NCBI GenBank assembly: GCA_025463135.1
Contig: JAOAPY010000016.1
Span: forward strand, 62,001 to 126,000
From: Acidobacteriota bacterium
GTDB taxonomy: Bacteria > Acidobacteriota > Blastocatellia > Pyrinomonadales > Pyrinomonadaceae
Direction: 5' to 3'
DNA: 64,000 bases
Shown here: positions 24,786 through 34,118 of the stretch, piece by piece
Numbering within the stretch: position 1 is the first letter of the stretch
Layout of the letters: each line of letters begins with the position of its first letter
Translations under genes and position numbers: made by a program
Notes under the pieces: model-generated
What the model was told of the DNA's origin: nothing
What the model saw: only the letters and a program-made list of their open reading frames with translations
Database searches by the model: none

Positions 24786-26957
24786 CTACATCTTCAGCTC
24801 GCGCACCAGAAAGCCCCAGCGATCGGCCAGCTCTTCGATGATCTTCGTGGTCGGTTTACCGGCGCCGTGGCCGGCTTTGGTTTCGATGCGAATCAAAACC
24901 GGCGCCGGACCTGCCTGGGCGGCCTGCAACGTAGCGGCAAACTTAAAACTGTGTCCGGGCCAGACGCGATCGTCGTGGTCCGCCGTGGTCACCATCGTCG
25001 GCGGATAAGCCTTGCCTGACTTGATGTTGTGCAGTGGCGAATACGCGTACTGGATCTTGAAATCATCGGCGTTATCCGACGAGCCGTAATCTGAAACCCA
25101 GGCCCAACCGATCGTGAACCTCTGAAAACGCAGCATGTCCATCACGCCCACGCCCGGCAATGTCGCTCCGAACAAATCCGGTCGCTGAGTCAGGACCGCA
25201 CCCACCAGCAGACCGCCGTTGCTGTCGCCGCCGATGGCCAGTTTAGGCGTCGAAGTGTACTTATTCGTAATCAACCACTCGGCCGCAGCGATAAAATCGT
25301 CGAACACATTTTGTTTCTTCGCTTTCATACCCGCCTGGTGCCAGTCTTCGCCATACTCGCCACCGCCGCGCAGATTTGGCTGGGCATAAATTCCGCCCAT
25401 CTCCATCCAAACCAAATCGCCGACAGAGAAAACCGGTGTCAGAGAAATGTCAAAACCGCCGTAGCCGTAAAGATAAGTCGGATTTTGGCCGTCAAGCTTC
25501 AGCCCTCTCTTATAGGTAAGAAACATCGGCACCCGCGTACCGTCTTTGCTGTTGTAGAAAACCTGTTTCGTTTCATAGTCGCCGGGATTGAAGTCGACCT
25601 TGGGCTGGCGAAAGATCGTGCTCTTCCCGGTCACCATGTCATAGCGATAGATGGTCGTCGGCATGGTAAAGCCCGTGAAGGCGTAAAAGGTCTCTTTATC
25701 TTTCGCTTTGCCGGCAAAACCGCTCGCGGTGCCAAGTGTCGGAAATTCAACTTCGCGCACAAACTTGCCGGTTTTGTCGAAAACCTTTACCTGTGTATGC
25801 GCGTCTTTCAGATAGCTGGCGACGAACATATTGTTGATGAAGCTGACGCCCTGCAGAGTCTCTGCCGCTTCGGGCACGAGTACTTTCCAGTTGGCGCGTT
25901 CAGGCTTGCGCGTATCGATGGCAATGATCTTGCTGCGCGGCGCGCCCAGATCCGTTTGGAACCAGAAGATTGGTCCATCGTTATCAATAAAGGTGTACGC
26001 TGCGTCAAAGTCGTCGAGCAACTTGACCACTGGCGAATTCTTCGCCGTGTAGTCCTTATAATAAACGCGCGTCTTGACGTCGGTGCCTTCGTTAATGTTG
26101 ATAATCAGGTAACGCCAGTCGAGCGTGGCGGTGGCGCCAAAGAGCCATTCCTTTTGATCGGGGCGCTCGTACATCAAAATATCTGCCGACTGCGCGGTGC
26201 CCAAACGATGGTAGTAGACTTTTTGGAAATAATTGGTGCCTTTCAGTGTGTCGTCCTTCGGTTCGTCGTAGCGGCTGTAAAAAAAGCCTCTGCTATCGGG
26301 CGACCACGACGCGCCTGAGAACTTGACCCACTTGAGATCGTCGGTTAGATCCTTGCCGGTCTCGACGTCGCGAACTTTCCATTCCTGCCAGTCGGAGCCT
26401 GAAGCCGAGAGGCTGTAAGCCAGCAACTTGCCGTCTTCGCTCGGCACTAAACCTGACAGGGCGACGGTGCCGTCCGTCGAGAGCGTGTTGGGATCGAGCA
26501 GCAACGTGGGCTCGTCAGTAAGGGAGGTCACGCTGTAGTAGACGCTTTGGTTTTGCAGCCCACTATTGCGCGAATAGAAGTAACGGCCACCTTCCTTGAA
26601 AGGCGCGCTGAAGCGCTCATAGTTCCAGAGTTTGGTCAGACGTTCGCGGATCTTTGCGCGCGCCGGGATCTCGTTGAGGTAACTAAAGGTCAGTTTGTTT
26701 TCTGCCTCAACCCAGGCCTTTTTCTCGCTGGAATCGAGGTCTTCGAGCCAACGGTATGGATCGGCGACCTTGACGCCATGATAGTCGTCGGTCTGTCCGC
26801 TCTTGCGGGCCGGTGGATATGTCGTCGGGTTAATCATCTTTTGATTGGAAGTTAGATTCTGCGCGCGCGCCGGCGAGTGGGTCAGCACGCTAATAGAGGC
26901 AACTGCGATTAGGAACACCAGCAGGCGCAGGCTACGGACATTCTTCGAGACAGGCAT
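24786..26957 (-). CDS. Secreted prolyl oligopeptidase (S9A)
   Basis: 723 aa. Signal peptide at about residues 1-33 (LLVFLIAVASISVLTHSPARAQ). An N-terminal region YHGVKVADPYRWLED and a seven-bladed propeller (about 100-440) precede the C-terminal hydrolase. The catalytic triad is Ser579 in GGDSNGGLLVGA, Asp in TADHDDRVWPGHS and His in KAGHGAGKPT. Cuts short proline-containing peptides; located in the periplasm or outside. AAGGAG lies just before the ATG. It is consistent with other secreted peptidases in the window and with the nearby amino-acid-type importer. Confidence 0.95.
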   Translation of the reverse strand: MPVSKNVRSLRLLVFLIAVASISVLTHSPARAQNLTSNQKMINPTTYPPARKSGQTDDYHGVKVADPYRWLEDLDSSEKKAWVEAENKLTFSYLNEIPARAKIRERLTKLWNYERFSAPFKEGGRYFYSRNSGLQNQSVYYSVTSLTDEPTLLLDPNTLSTDGTVALSGLVPSEDGKLLAYSLSASGSDWQEWKVRDVETGKDLTDDLKWVKFSGASWSPDSRGFFYSRYDEPKDDTLKGTNYFQKVYYHRLGTAQSADILMYERPDQKEWLFGATATLDWRYLIININEGTDVKTRVYYKDYTAKNSPVVKLLDDFDAAYTFIDNDGPIFWFQTDLGAPRSKIIAIDTRKPERANWKVLVPEAAETLQGVSFINNMFVASYLKDAHTQVKVFDKTGKFVREVEFPTLGTASGFAGKAKDKETFYAFTGFTMPTTIYRYDMVTGKSTIFRQPKVDFNPGDYETKQVFYNSKDGTRVPMFLTYKRGLKLDGQNPTYLYGYGGFDISLTPVFSVGDLVWMEMGGIYAQPNLRGGGEYGEDWHQAGMKAKKQNVFDDFIAAAEWLITNKYTSTPKLAIGGDSNGGLLVGAVLTQRPDLFGATLPGVGVMDMLRFQRFTIGWAWVSDYGSSDNADDFKIQYAYSPLHNIKSGKAYPPTMVTTADHDDRVWPGHSFKFAATLQAAQAGPAPVLIRIETKAGHGAGKPTTKIIEELADRWGFLVRELKM

Positions 26958-27069
26958 AGGGGCACTCCTTCAAATATTTTTCTCGAGAAGACGCGAACGA
27001 GGTTGAGCAGCACAGAGTGATGAGTATACAAACTGTGTCCGACGTTCAGCAAACGTGTCACACACCGTT

Positions 27070-27292
27070 CGCCAAAAAAGGGGACGGTGCGAAGGCAAGG
27101 AGGTCAGTACCACCTGCGGTAGCGGGTGGGTCTGCTCCCGAACCAGAGCGCTGGGCAAACCAGATCCTCTCGGCGTTATTGCTGCTCCAACGACAACCCA
27201 CCCGCTACCGCAGGTGGTACTGACCTCATTGCCTCGCTGTAACTCGCCGAGCAGTCCTTTCTTTCTCAGCAACACGCTAACGGAGCACTACT
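27070..27292 (-). repeat. About 220-bp palindromic element, copy B (inverted relative to copy A)
   Basis: Same arms and same 31-base inverted repeat as the element at 15551-15770, read on the opposite strand, with only a handful of differences (for example CTGGTTTGCCC versus CTGTTGCCC). It lies between the prolyl oligopeptidase start and the transporter operon. The remaining spacer (26958-27470) holds the promoter below and nothing else recognisable. Confidence 0.85.
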
Positions 27293-27307
27293 AAATCGCC
27301 AGACTAT

Positions 27308-27337
27308 TTGCTTAAAGATCAATATCGACGGTATTAT
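27308..27337 (+). promoter_or_regulatory. Putative promoter of the branched-chain amino-acid-type transporter operon
   Basis: TTGCTT (27308-27313), an 18-base spacer and TATTAT (27332-27337) resemble a housekeeping promoter. It lies about 130 bases before the first SBP gene and just downstream of repeat copy B. Hand-scored. Confidence 0.4.
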
Positions 27338-27470
27338 TCGGGTTCGAAACTGTGACGATGCGCCAGCCCCCGGGGTTGTGGCTGCTCCCCATGAAAGAGC
27401 AGGCTTGGTTCAAGCCTGAAGAGTTCCAAAATCCGTTCGACAATTCGTAAACTGCCTGTGTGAGGATCAA

Positions 27471-28688
27471 ATGAAACGCATCCTGCTAAGCTTACTAACA
27501 ACCATGTGCCTGTTGGCATCACTCGCCTGCAACAACGCCGGCGGCGGCGATAAAGTTCGGGTCGGAGTCTTCATGTCGCTAACCGGCTCAACTGCGAACT
27601 TCGGCATCTCTTCGACCAACGGTATCAAGCTGGCCGCTGATGAAGTCAACGCAGCGGGCGGCATTAACGGCAAACAGGTAGAGATCCTGATTCAGGATGA
27701 TCGCTCCGACGCGTCCGAGGCCGCCACCATCGTAACCAAATTTGTGACGCAGGATCAGGTGCATGCCATTCTGGGTGAAGTTGCCAGCTCGCGTTCGATA
27801 GCGGCGGCGCCGATCGCACAGAACGCCAAGATCCCAATGCTTACCCCGTCTTCCACTAATCCGGAAGTCACTCGCAAGGGCGATTTCATTTTCCGTAGTT
27901 GCTTTATAGATCCGGTGCAGGGCGCAGCCATTGCTCAATTTGCCGCGCGCACGCTGGGCGCCAAGCGCGCAGCGATCATGGTGGACCGAAAGAACGATTA
28001 TTCGACCGGCCTGGAAAAGGTCATCAGTGCCACCTTCACTAAGATGGGCGGGCAGATGGTTGGAACCCAGTCATACCAGGAAGGCGATCAGGATTTCAAC
28101 GCGCAACTGACTTCGCTCAAGGGTTCCAACCCCGAAGTAATTTTCGTCCCTGGCTACTACAACGATGTTGGTTTGATTGCCAAGCAGGCGCGCGATAAAG
28201 GCATCACGGTCCCGCTGGTCGGTGGTGACGGCTGGGATTCAGCGCAATTGTATGCGATCGGCGGGACGGCTTTGATCGGTTCTTACTTTACCAACCACTA
28301 CTCACCGTTTGATACCGATCCCAAAGTGCAAAAGTTCGTCACCGACTACAAGGCGCGCTACGGCGCCGTCCCCGATGCGCTTGCCGCTACAGCTTATGAC
28401 GCGGCACATATTATGTTTGACGCCATCAAGCGCTCGAAGTCGCTTTCGGGGACGGACATCCGTGATGCATTGGCGGCGACGAAAGAATTTCCCGGCGTAA
28501 CCGGCAAGGTTACCTTCAACGAAAACCGCGACGCGGTTAAGCCAATCGTGGTAATCGAAATCAAGGATGGCGGCACTTATGCGGTGCGCGAGCGAGTAAA
28601 CGTCGAAGGCGCGGCGCTGGCTTCGACCGCACCTGTGGCGCCAACAACAGCTCCGCCGGCGGCGGCCTCTTCACCAACGAAAAAGTAG
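27471..28688 (+). CDS. livK: ABC transporter substrate-binding lipoprotein (LivK-type)
   Basis: 405 aa. Lipoprotein signal with lipobox LASLAC at residues 17-22. The family-I periplasmic binding fold follows: VRVGVFMSLTGSTANFG, GIKLAADEVNAAGGINGK, and IQDDRSDASEAATIVTKFV are the classic LivK / branched-chain amino acid pattern, and PGYYNDVGLIAKQARDKGI and VGGDGWDS mark the hinge side. The C-terminus has an Ala/Pro/Thr-rich tail. It delivers substrate, probably a branched-chain amino acid or another amide, to the downstream permeases. GAGG precedes the ATG. Confidence 0.93.
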   Translation: MKRILLSLLTTMCLLASLACNNAGGGDKVRVGVFMSLTGSTANFGISSTNGIKLAADEVNAAGGINGKQVEILIQDDRSDASEAATIVTKFVTQDQVHAILGEVASSRSIAAAPIAQNAKIPMLTPSSTNPEVTRKGDFIFRSCFIDPVQGAAIAQFAARTLGAKRAAIMVDRKNDYSTGLEKVISATFTKMGGQMVGTQSYQEGDQDFNAQLTSLKGSNPEVIFVPGYYNDVGLIAKQARDKGITVPLVGGDGWDSAQLYAIGGTALIGSYFTNHYSPFDTDPKVQKFVTDYKARYGAVPDALAATAYDAAHIMFDAIKRSKSLSGTDIRDALAATKEFPGVTGKVTFNENRDAVKPIVVIEIKDGGTYAVRERVNVEGAALASTAPVAPTTAPPAAASSPTKK

Positions 28689-28714
28689 TGTGGGCCGTGG
28701 CGGCAACAAATCTG

Positions 28715-28749
28715 CGGGCTCTCGTTCTTTCAAAAACTACGAGGGCCCG
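28715..28749 (+). terminator. Hairpin between the SBP and first permease genes
   Basis: CGGGCTCTCGT-loop-ACGAGGGCCCG makes an 11-bp stem with one wobble pair, with no U-run after it. Such hairpins after SBP genes commonly protect the SBP part of the mRNA, so SBP is made in excess over the permeases; this is inferred from position. Confidence 0.45.
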
Positions 28750-28835
28750 TGAGTATGCCAACCCATCGCACTGTTTTTGAGCGACAAAGCACCAGCACTC
28801 CGGTAACAAGTTTTCGGGATCGCGTCTGACTAACT

Positions 28836-29804
28836 ATGAGTACTTTCCTGCAGCAGCTAATCAACGGCATCTCTTTGGGCGCCATTTATTCGCTGATCGC
28901 CCTGGGCTATACCATGGTCTATGGGGTTTTGAAGTTGATTAACTTCGCCCATGGCGACGTTTACATGGTCGGCGCGTTCATGGGCTACTACCTGGCAAAC
29001 GGGCTCGGAGTACGAGCAGCACAGGCTATCGGGATGAGCGCAAACGGGCTGGTTGCGCGGGGACTGCTGGGAAGCGGCGACCTGCAACCGTCGCTCGTCA
29101 CGGCGCTGATCGTAATGCTCCTGGCCATGGCAATCTGTGCGGCCCTGGGAGTGATCATCGAACGACTCGCCTATCGTCCGGTGCGTAAGTATTCACGTCT
29201 GACTGCGCTGATAACGGCAATCGGTGTTTCGCTGCTTTTGGAAAATGGCGGACAAGTTGTTTTCGGCGCCGACCCCAAATTCTTTCCCGAGCTTTTTAAG
29301 AAACGCAACATCGATCTCGTCGGCGGAGCAAGTATCAACAGCGCCGACGTCGTGGTACTCATTATCGCCCTGGCCCTGATGATCGGGTTGCAACTGGTCG
29401 TCTATCGCTCGAAGACTGGTCGCGCGATGCGCGCCGTGTCTTTCAACCTGCAATCCGCCAAACTGATGGGCATCAATACCGATCGCATTATCGCGTTCAC
29501 CTTTGCCCTGGGTTCGGCATTGGCCGCCGCCGCCGGAGTGCTGGTGGCCATACGCATTCCGCGCATTGATCCGCTGATGGGTATACTCGTCGGCTTGAAG
29601 GCTTTTGTCGCGGCCGTGTTGGGAGGCATTGGTAATATCCCCGGGGCCATGCTCGGGGGACTGCTGATCGGAATCACTGAAACGATGGTGGTCGGCTATC
29701 TATCGCCAACCTATAAGGACGCCGTAGCATTTGCCATTTTGATCCTGATACTGCTTTTCCGACCCTCGGGCCTGCTCGGGACGGTCGCCCAGGAAAAAGT
29801 TTGA
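28836..29804 (+). CDS. livH: Branched-chain amino acid-type ABC permease (LivH)
   Basis: 322 aa with eight or so membrane segments. Hallmarks: QQLINGISLGAIYSLIALGYTMVYGVLKLINFAHGD near the N-terminus (in parts), a YRSKTGRAMRAVSFN cytoplasmic loop, FALGSALAAAAGVLVA, and FVAAVLGGIGNIPGAMLGG near the C-terminus. It forms the channel with LivM. It contains an inserted loop with FKKRNIDLVGG after the third segment. The first permease gene of the operon. Confidence 0.93.
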   Translation: MSTFLQQLINGISLGAIYSLIALGYTMVYGVLKLINFAHGDVYMVGAFMGYYLANGLGVRAAQAIGMSANGLVARGLLGSGDLQPSLVTALIVMLLAMAICAALGVIIERLAYRPVRKYSRLTALITAIGVSLLLENGGQVVFGADPKFFPELFKKRNIDLVGGASINSADVVVLIIALALMIGLQLVVYRSKTGRAMRAVSFNLQSAKLMGINTDRIIAFTFALGSALAAAAGVLVAIRIPRIDPLMGILVGLKAFVAAVLGGIGNIPGAMLGGLLIGITETMVVGYLSPTYKDAVAFAILILILLFRPSGLLGTVAQEKV

Positions 29805-29833
29805 GACGGGAAGTAGACGAGATGAAAGAGAGT

Positions 29834-29974
29834 ACCGACACGGAGACACGGAAAAGGGGCGACACGGGGATGTTTAGCGTGACGAGATTCCTGCTCCATA
29901 GTCCAGTTCTCGGAGCGCACCTATTGCCTCTCGAAAGCGTCCCCGCGTCTCCGTGTCACCCTTTCTCCGTGTCG
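29834..29974. repeat. CACGGAGA-word inverted repeat between livH and livM
   Basis: CCGACACGGAGACACGGAAA on the left faces CGTCTCCGTGTCACCCTTTC and TCTCCGTGTCGG on the right. The middle (TTTAGCGTGACGAG...) differs. A second word-palindrome of the same alphabet occurs at 40293-40371. It fills the livH-livM spacer (29805-30016). Confidence 0.7.
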
Positions 29975-30016
29975 GCTCTTCGCCCTTCATTATTCATCCT
30001 TTGTCCTTAGATTCTT

Positions 30017-31087
30017 ATGTCGCGCTATCTGCGAACTCTTATCATCGTCCTGATCGTGCTTGGCGTGCTCTATGGAGTAGACATAGTCTTCCATGGCCGG
30101 CTGATTAGTCCCTATTTCGCGCGCATCGCCATGCTGTCGGGGATCGCGATTACATTGGCGGTGTCGCTCAACTTGATCAACGGCTTCACGGGTCAGTTCT
30201 CTATCGGGCATGCGGGGTTCATGGCGGTTGGCGCTTATTCATCGGCATATTTTTCCGTTAACTATGGCGTCAGGCTGGCTGAATCGCTGGGCGGCGGCTC
30301 GCTGGGCTGGATGGTCTCGCTTTTCCTGGCGACAATCGTGGGCGCCGTTTGTGCTGGATTTGCAGGTTTGGTGGTCGGGGTCCCCTCGCTGCGATTGAAG
30401 GGCGACTATCTGGCGATCGTGACGCTGGGTTTTGGTCAGATCATTGTCGTCTTTCTGAACAACATTGAAGCCGTGGGCGGAGCGCGGGGCTATTCCGGCA
30501 TCCCGATCGTCAAAAGCTTTTTCTGGATTTTCCTGATCGCCATCCTGACCATTGTCGTCGTCTACAACATCGTCCACTCGGCATTCGGCCGGGCCCTGAT
30601 TTCCATTCGCGAGGACGAACTCGCGGCCGAAGCAATGGGAGTCAACACCACCCGCTATAAGGTAATGGCCTTCGTAATTTCATCAGCCATGGCCGGCGCA
30701 GGTGGAGTTTTGCTGGCCCACTTTGACGGTTATCTGAATCCCAAGTCTTTCGAGTTCATTAAGTCGTTCGAGATTCTGATCATGATCATTCTCGGCGGCC
30801 TGGGTTCCATTGTGGGCTCAGTGCTGGGCGCGATCGTGTTGACCATCCTGCCGGAGGCATTGCGTGGCTTTGCTGAATACCGCATGGTCATCTATTCGTT
30901 GCTGCTGATCATTCTGATGATTACGCGGCCGCAGGGATTGTTGGGTGGAAACAATGCCCTGAAGATTTGGCGGGCCCGGCGGCGCGCTCGGTCCGCAGCT
31001 GCCAAAGCGCAGATCGTCGATGCGCCTGCGGAGAGCTCGAGTGATCGAAATCCAACAGAGAACCCACCGGGAAAGGAACACGCGTGA
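30017..31087 (+). CDS. livM: Branched-chain amino acid-type ABC permease (LivM)
   Basis: 356 aa, about ten hydrophobic segments. Markers: GIAITLAVSLNLINGFTGQF and SIGHAGFMAVGAYSSA in the first half, LRLKGDYLAIVTLGFGQII, a SIREDELAAEAMGVN cytoplasmic loop, and ILGGLGSIVGSVLGA. The C-terminal tail is basic then Asp/Glu/Pro-rich. It overlaps livG by one base (TGATG), so translation is coupled. Confidence 0.93.
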   Translation: MSRYLRTLIIVLIVLGVLYGVDIVFHGRLISPYFARIAMLSGIAITLAVSLNLINGFTGQFSIGHAGFMAVGAYSSAYFSVNYGVRLAESLGGGSLGWMVSLFLATIVGAVCAGFAGLVVGVPSLRLKGDYLAIVTLGFGQIIVVFLNNIEAVGGARGYSGIPIVKSFFWIFLIAILTIVVVYNIVHSAFGRALISIREDELAAEAMGVNTTRYKVMAFVISSAMAGAGGVLLAHFDGYLNPKSFEFIKSFEILIMIILGGLGSIVGSVLGAIVLTILPEALRGFAEYRMVIYSLLLIILMITRPQGLLGGNNALKIWRARRRARSAAAKAQIVDAPAESSSDRNPTENPPGKEHA

Positions 31088-31884
31088 TGAGCACGCCACT
31101 CACCGGCACCGTTGCGAACGGCAAGCCGCCAATTCTGACCACGGACAAATGCACGATCCGTTTTGGCGGACTGTGCGCCGTAAACGAGTTGGATATAGTT
31201 GTTCGCGAACGTGAGATCTACGGATTGATCGGTCCCAATGGGGCCGGCAAAACTACGATCTTTAATTTGCTCACCGGCGTCTACGAGCCAACCTCAGGTG
31301 AAATTCACTTCCAGGGTCAGCGGATCGACGGCTTGCGGCCATACGAGATTGCAGGCCGCGGCGTTTCCCGAACTTTTCAAAATATACGTTTATTTCCCAG
31401 CATGACGGTCCTCGAAAACGTTATGACCGCCTGCCACATCCATACACAACAAAATCTCATCGACGTCGTATTGCGCACGGGTCGTTTCACGCGCGACGAA
31501 GAAACGCAGCGTGAACACTGTCTTGGGCTGCTGGAAATATTCGATCTGGTGAACGTCAAAGACGAGCCCGGCACGAGCTTGCCGTACGGCAAGCAGCGCC
31601 GGCTGGAGATTGTGCGCGCGCTGGCCACTCGTCCCAAATTGCTGCTGCTGGATGAGCCGGCGGCCGGGATGAATCCGTCGGAACAGGAAGACCTGATGGG
31701 GCTGATCAAGCAAATCAGGGACCGATTCGGTCTGACGATCCTGCTGGTCGAACACAACATGAAAGTCGTGATGGGTGTGTGCGAAAGAATTCAGGTAGTC
31801 GACTATGGAAAGTCGATCGCGCTCGGCCTGCCGGAAGAGATTAAGAATAACCCGAAGGTGATTGAGGCGTATCTTGGGGATTAG
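31087..31884 (+). CDS. livG: Branched-chain amino acid-type ABC ATPase (LivG)
   Basis: 265 aa from the ATG at 31087. A GTG three bases earlier would add one residue. Walker A is GPNGAGKTTIFNLLTG, the Q-loop is FQNIRLFPSMTVLENV, a signature-like sequence YGKQRRLEIVRAL replaces LSGGQ in the LivG way, Walker B is LLLLDEPAAGMNP, and the switch histidine is in VEHNMKVVM. It pairs with LivF on the cytoplasmic side. It overlaps livM by one base. Confidence 0.94.
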   Translation: MSTPLTGTVANGKPPILTTDKCTIRFGGLCAVNELDIVVREREIYGLIGPNGAGKTTIFNLLTGVYEPTSGEIHFQGQRIDGLRPYEIAGRGVSRTFQNIRLFPSMTVLENVMTACHIHTQQNLIDVVLRTGRFTRDEETQREHCLGLLEIFDLVNVKDEPGTSLPYGKQRRLEIVRALATRPKLLLLDEPAAGMNPSEQEDLMGLIKQIRDRFGLTILLVEHNMKVVMGVCERIQVVDYGKSIALGLPEEIKNNPKVIEAYLGD

Positions 31885-32099
31885 GTCTTTGGTTTTTGGT
31901 TTTTGGTTTTTTGGCCCTTAATTTTTTCTTGTACTCATCACCCGGTTGAAACCGGGTGAGAATGAGATGAACCTCGAGATTCGCTGGTCCAGTAACAACA
32001 CAGCGGCGAAGAACAAAGAACCAAGAATATCCGACGACCCAGGTCCCAAGACCAAAAGCCAAAGACCAAAGTCCAAAGACCAAAGACCTTTTTTTTAGA
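31885..32099. repeat. CTTTGG/CCAAAG word palindrome holding a CACCCGG repeat
   Basis: The livG-livF spacer begins with GGTCTTTGGTTTTTGGTTT words and ends with CCAAAGACCAAAGTCCAAAG, its complement, so the whole spacer can fold. Inside at 31936-31968 lies ATCACCCGGTTGAAACCGGG with TGAGAATGAGAT, a copy of the element also seen at 45444, 45576 and 59161. No gene. Confidence 0.7.
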
Positions 32100-32804
32100 A
32101 TGCTTACCCTGGAAAATGTTTCCGTAAACTACGGCGCTATCGAAGCGCTTTGCGATATCTCAATGCGTGTCGATCAGGGCGAAGTTGTGACGCTAATCGG
32201 GGCCAACGGCGCAGGTAAGACGACAACGCTGAAGACCATCACCGGACTGCTCGAGCCGCGCCGGGGCCGAGTCATGTTCGAAGGCGAGGAAATCGGCGGC
32301 AAGCCGACTCATAAGCTGGTGGCCCGCGGGATTTCGATGTCGCCTGAAGGCCGCGGAGTCTTCGCCAATCTAACCGTCCGCGAGAATTTGCAGATGGGCG
32401 CTTATCTGAACAAGAACAAACGCGAAATAGCAGATGACATGGAGCGCGCCTTCCACATGTTCCCTCGTTTGAAAGAACGCCAAGCACAGAAGGCGGGAAC
32501 GTTGTCAGGCGGTGAGCAACAAATGCTCGCCATGGGACGCGCGCTAATGTCGCGACCACGTCTCCTGCTGCTAGATGAGCCATCGCTCGGCCTTGCGCCG
32601 CTGGTGGTGCACACGATTTTCGAAGCTATCGACGAGATTCGCAGCAAAGGCACGACAATTTTGCTGGTCGAGCAAAACGCCCATGCGGCCCTGGGCCATT
32701 CCGATCGTGCATATGTTTTGGAAACCGGCAGGATTGTCATGGAAGGCCCGTCAAAACAACTCGCGGACGATCCCAGAATCAAAGAAGCCTATCTTGGCGA
32801 GTAA
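32100..32804 (+). CDS. livF: Branched-chain amino acid-type ABC ATPase (LivF)
   Basis: 234 aa. Walker A GANGAGKTTTLKTITG, Q-loop around MSPEGRGVFANLTVRENLQMG, signature LSGGEQQMLAMGRALMSRP, Walker B LLLLDEPSLGLAP, and switch histidine region LVEQNAHAAL, where LivF proteins commonly have Asn/Gln wording. A standard second ATPase. It precedes the second substrate-binding gene by about 20 bases. Confidence 0.94.
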   Translation: MLTLENVSVNYGAIEALCDISMRVDQGEVVTLIGANGAGKTTTLKTITGLLEPRRGRVMFEGEEIGGKPTHKLVARGISMSPEGRGVFANLTVRENLQMGAYLNKNKREIADDMERAFHMFPRLKERQAQKAGTLSGGEQQMLAMGRALMSRPRLLLLDEPSLGLAPLVVHTIFEAIDEIRSKGTTILLVEQNAHAALGHSDRAYVLETGRIVMEGPSKQLADDPRIKEAYLGE

Positions 32805-32826
32805 TAAGTCGACCCCCCAACTGTCT

Positions 32827-34086
32827 GTGTTAAGCCCGATAATTACAGCATCACGAAGCCGATCGTTGACGCGCAAATTCCGAGCGGGCCTGATCCTGTG
32901 GCTGGTCATAACCTTCTTTTCGGCATGCGAGCGACAACCCTCGAGCAGCAATCAGCCCGATCGCAGCCTGATCAAAATCGGCTACTACGGCGACCTGTCC
33001 GGCCCGACTTTCAATTTTGGTGAATCCGCAAAGAATGGCGTCCTCATGGCCGCCGAAGATATCAATCAGGCGGGCGGCATCAATGGGCGCCGCGTCGACG
33101 TTGTTATCGAAGACGATCAGGGTAGCCCCGAAAGGGCGGCGACACGCGCCAGTAAATTAATCGATCAGGACAAGGTAATTGCGGTCATCGCCGGCGGGAC
33201 ATCCGGCAACAGCCGCGCCGGCGCACCCAAGGCGCAAGTTGCCAACATTCCCCTGATCGCCCCTTCGGCCACTGATCCAGCGGTTACGCAAATCGGCGAC
33301 TATGTATTTCGTGCCTGCTTTATTGATGCCTTTCAGGGCGAAGTGATGGCCAAGTTCGCCGTCAATACACTTAAGGCACGCAAAGCAGCGATCCTGCTCG
33401 ACTTCAATTCACCGTACAGCCGCGGCCTGAGTGATTTTTTTGAATTGAGCTTCACGCGCCTGGGCGGACAGATCGTCGACAAGCAGCTGTATACGATAAG
33501 TGACGGCGACTACCGCGGCCAGTTGAATTCGATTCGTTTGGCGGCGCCTGATGTTATCTACATTCCCGGCTACTACGGCAACGTTGCGCTGATCGCCAAA
33601 CAGGCCAGAAAGATTGGCATCACGCAACCGCTCCTGGGTGGGGATGGGTGGGACGCGCCTGAGCTCTGGGATCTGGGTGGGGATTCGTTGAACGGATCTT
33701 ATATCTCAAACCATTATTCCGCGGACGATCCTTCGCCGCCCATTCAGACGTTTGTTCGAGAGTACAAGCAACGTTACGGCAACCTTTTGCCGGACGCACA
33801 TGCAGCGCTGGCTTACGATGCCATGCGGGTGCTGATCGACGCGATCCAGCGCGCGGGTACGACTGAGGGACCAAAGCTGCGGGAGGCGCTGGCGCAGACC
33901 AAAAGTTTTCCAGGCGTCACCGGCATCATCACTATTAACGAAGAACGCAATGCAATTAAGCCGGCGGTGGTGCTTCAACTCCAGGATCGAAAGTACATCT
34001 ATCAGGAAACTATCCAGCCCGAGACAACGGCGGCGGCGGGAGCCAGTCCAACGACTGCTCCCAACCGCGCCAAAAAACCAAAGTAA
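32827..34086 (+). CDS. Second ABC substrate-binding lipoprotein of the operon
   Basis: About 419 aa from the GTG at 32827. A TTG at 32866 gives an even more typical lipoprotein signal (TRKFRAGLILWLVITFFSAC, lipobox FSAC). No ATG exists in this stretch after livF ends, so a non-ATG start is required. The fold is the same as the first SBP: KIGYYGDLSGPTFNFGESAK, ASDINQAGGINGRRV-like text (AAEDINQAGGINGRRVD), and GGDGWDAPELWDLGG. The C-terminus has an Ala/Thr/Pro tail. Having two SBPs at the two ends of one operon suggests two ligands for one permease. Confidence 0.88.
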   Translation: MLSPIITASRSRSLTRKFRAGLILWLVITFFSACERQPSSSNQPDRSLIKIGYYGDLSGPTFNFGESAKNGVLMAAEDINQAGGINGRRVDVVIEDDQGSPERAATRASKLIDQDKVIAVIAGGTSGNSRAGAPKAQVANIPLIAPSATDPAVTQIGDYVFRACFIDAFQGEVMAKFAVNTLKARKAAILLDFNSPYSRGLSDFFELSFTRLGGQIVDKQLYTISDGDYRGQLNSIRLAAPDVIYIPGYYGNVALIAKQARKIGITQPLLGGDGWDAPELWDLGGDSLNGSYISNHYSADDPSPPIQTFVREYKQRYGNLLPDAHAALAYDAMRVLIDAIQRAGTTEGPKLREALAQTKSFPGVTGIITINEERNAIKPAVVLQLQDRKYIYQETIQPETTAAAGASPTTAPNRAKKPK

Positions 34087-34118
34087 TACCGCCAGTCCGT
34101 GAAACGAACAGCTGACAA

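Noticed and set aside
25311-26318. 335-codon plus-strand frame
   Set aside because: Antisense to the prolyl oligopeptidase, whose reading is confirmed by triad and signal peptide; composition is that of a shadow frame.
32575-32826. Longer start of the second SBP within livF
   Set aside because: Would overlap livF by 230 bases and give a non-lipoprotein N-terminus; a later GTG or TTG gives a proper lipobox.
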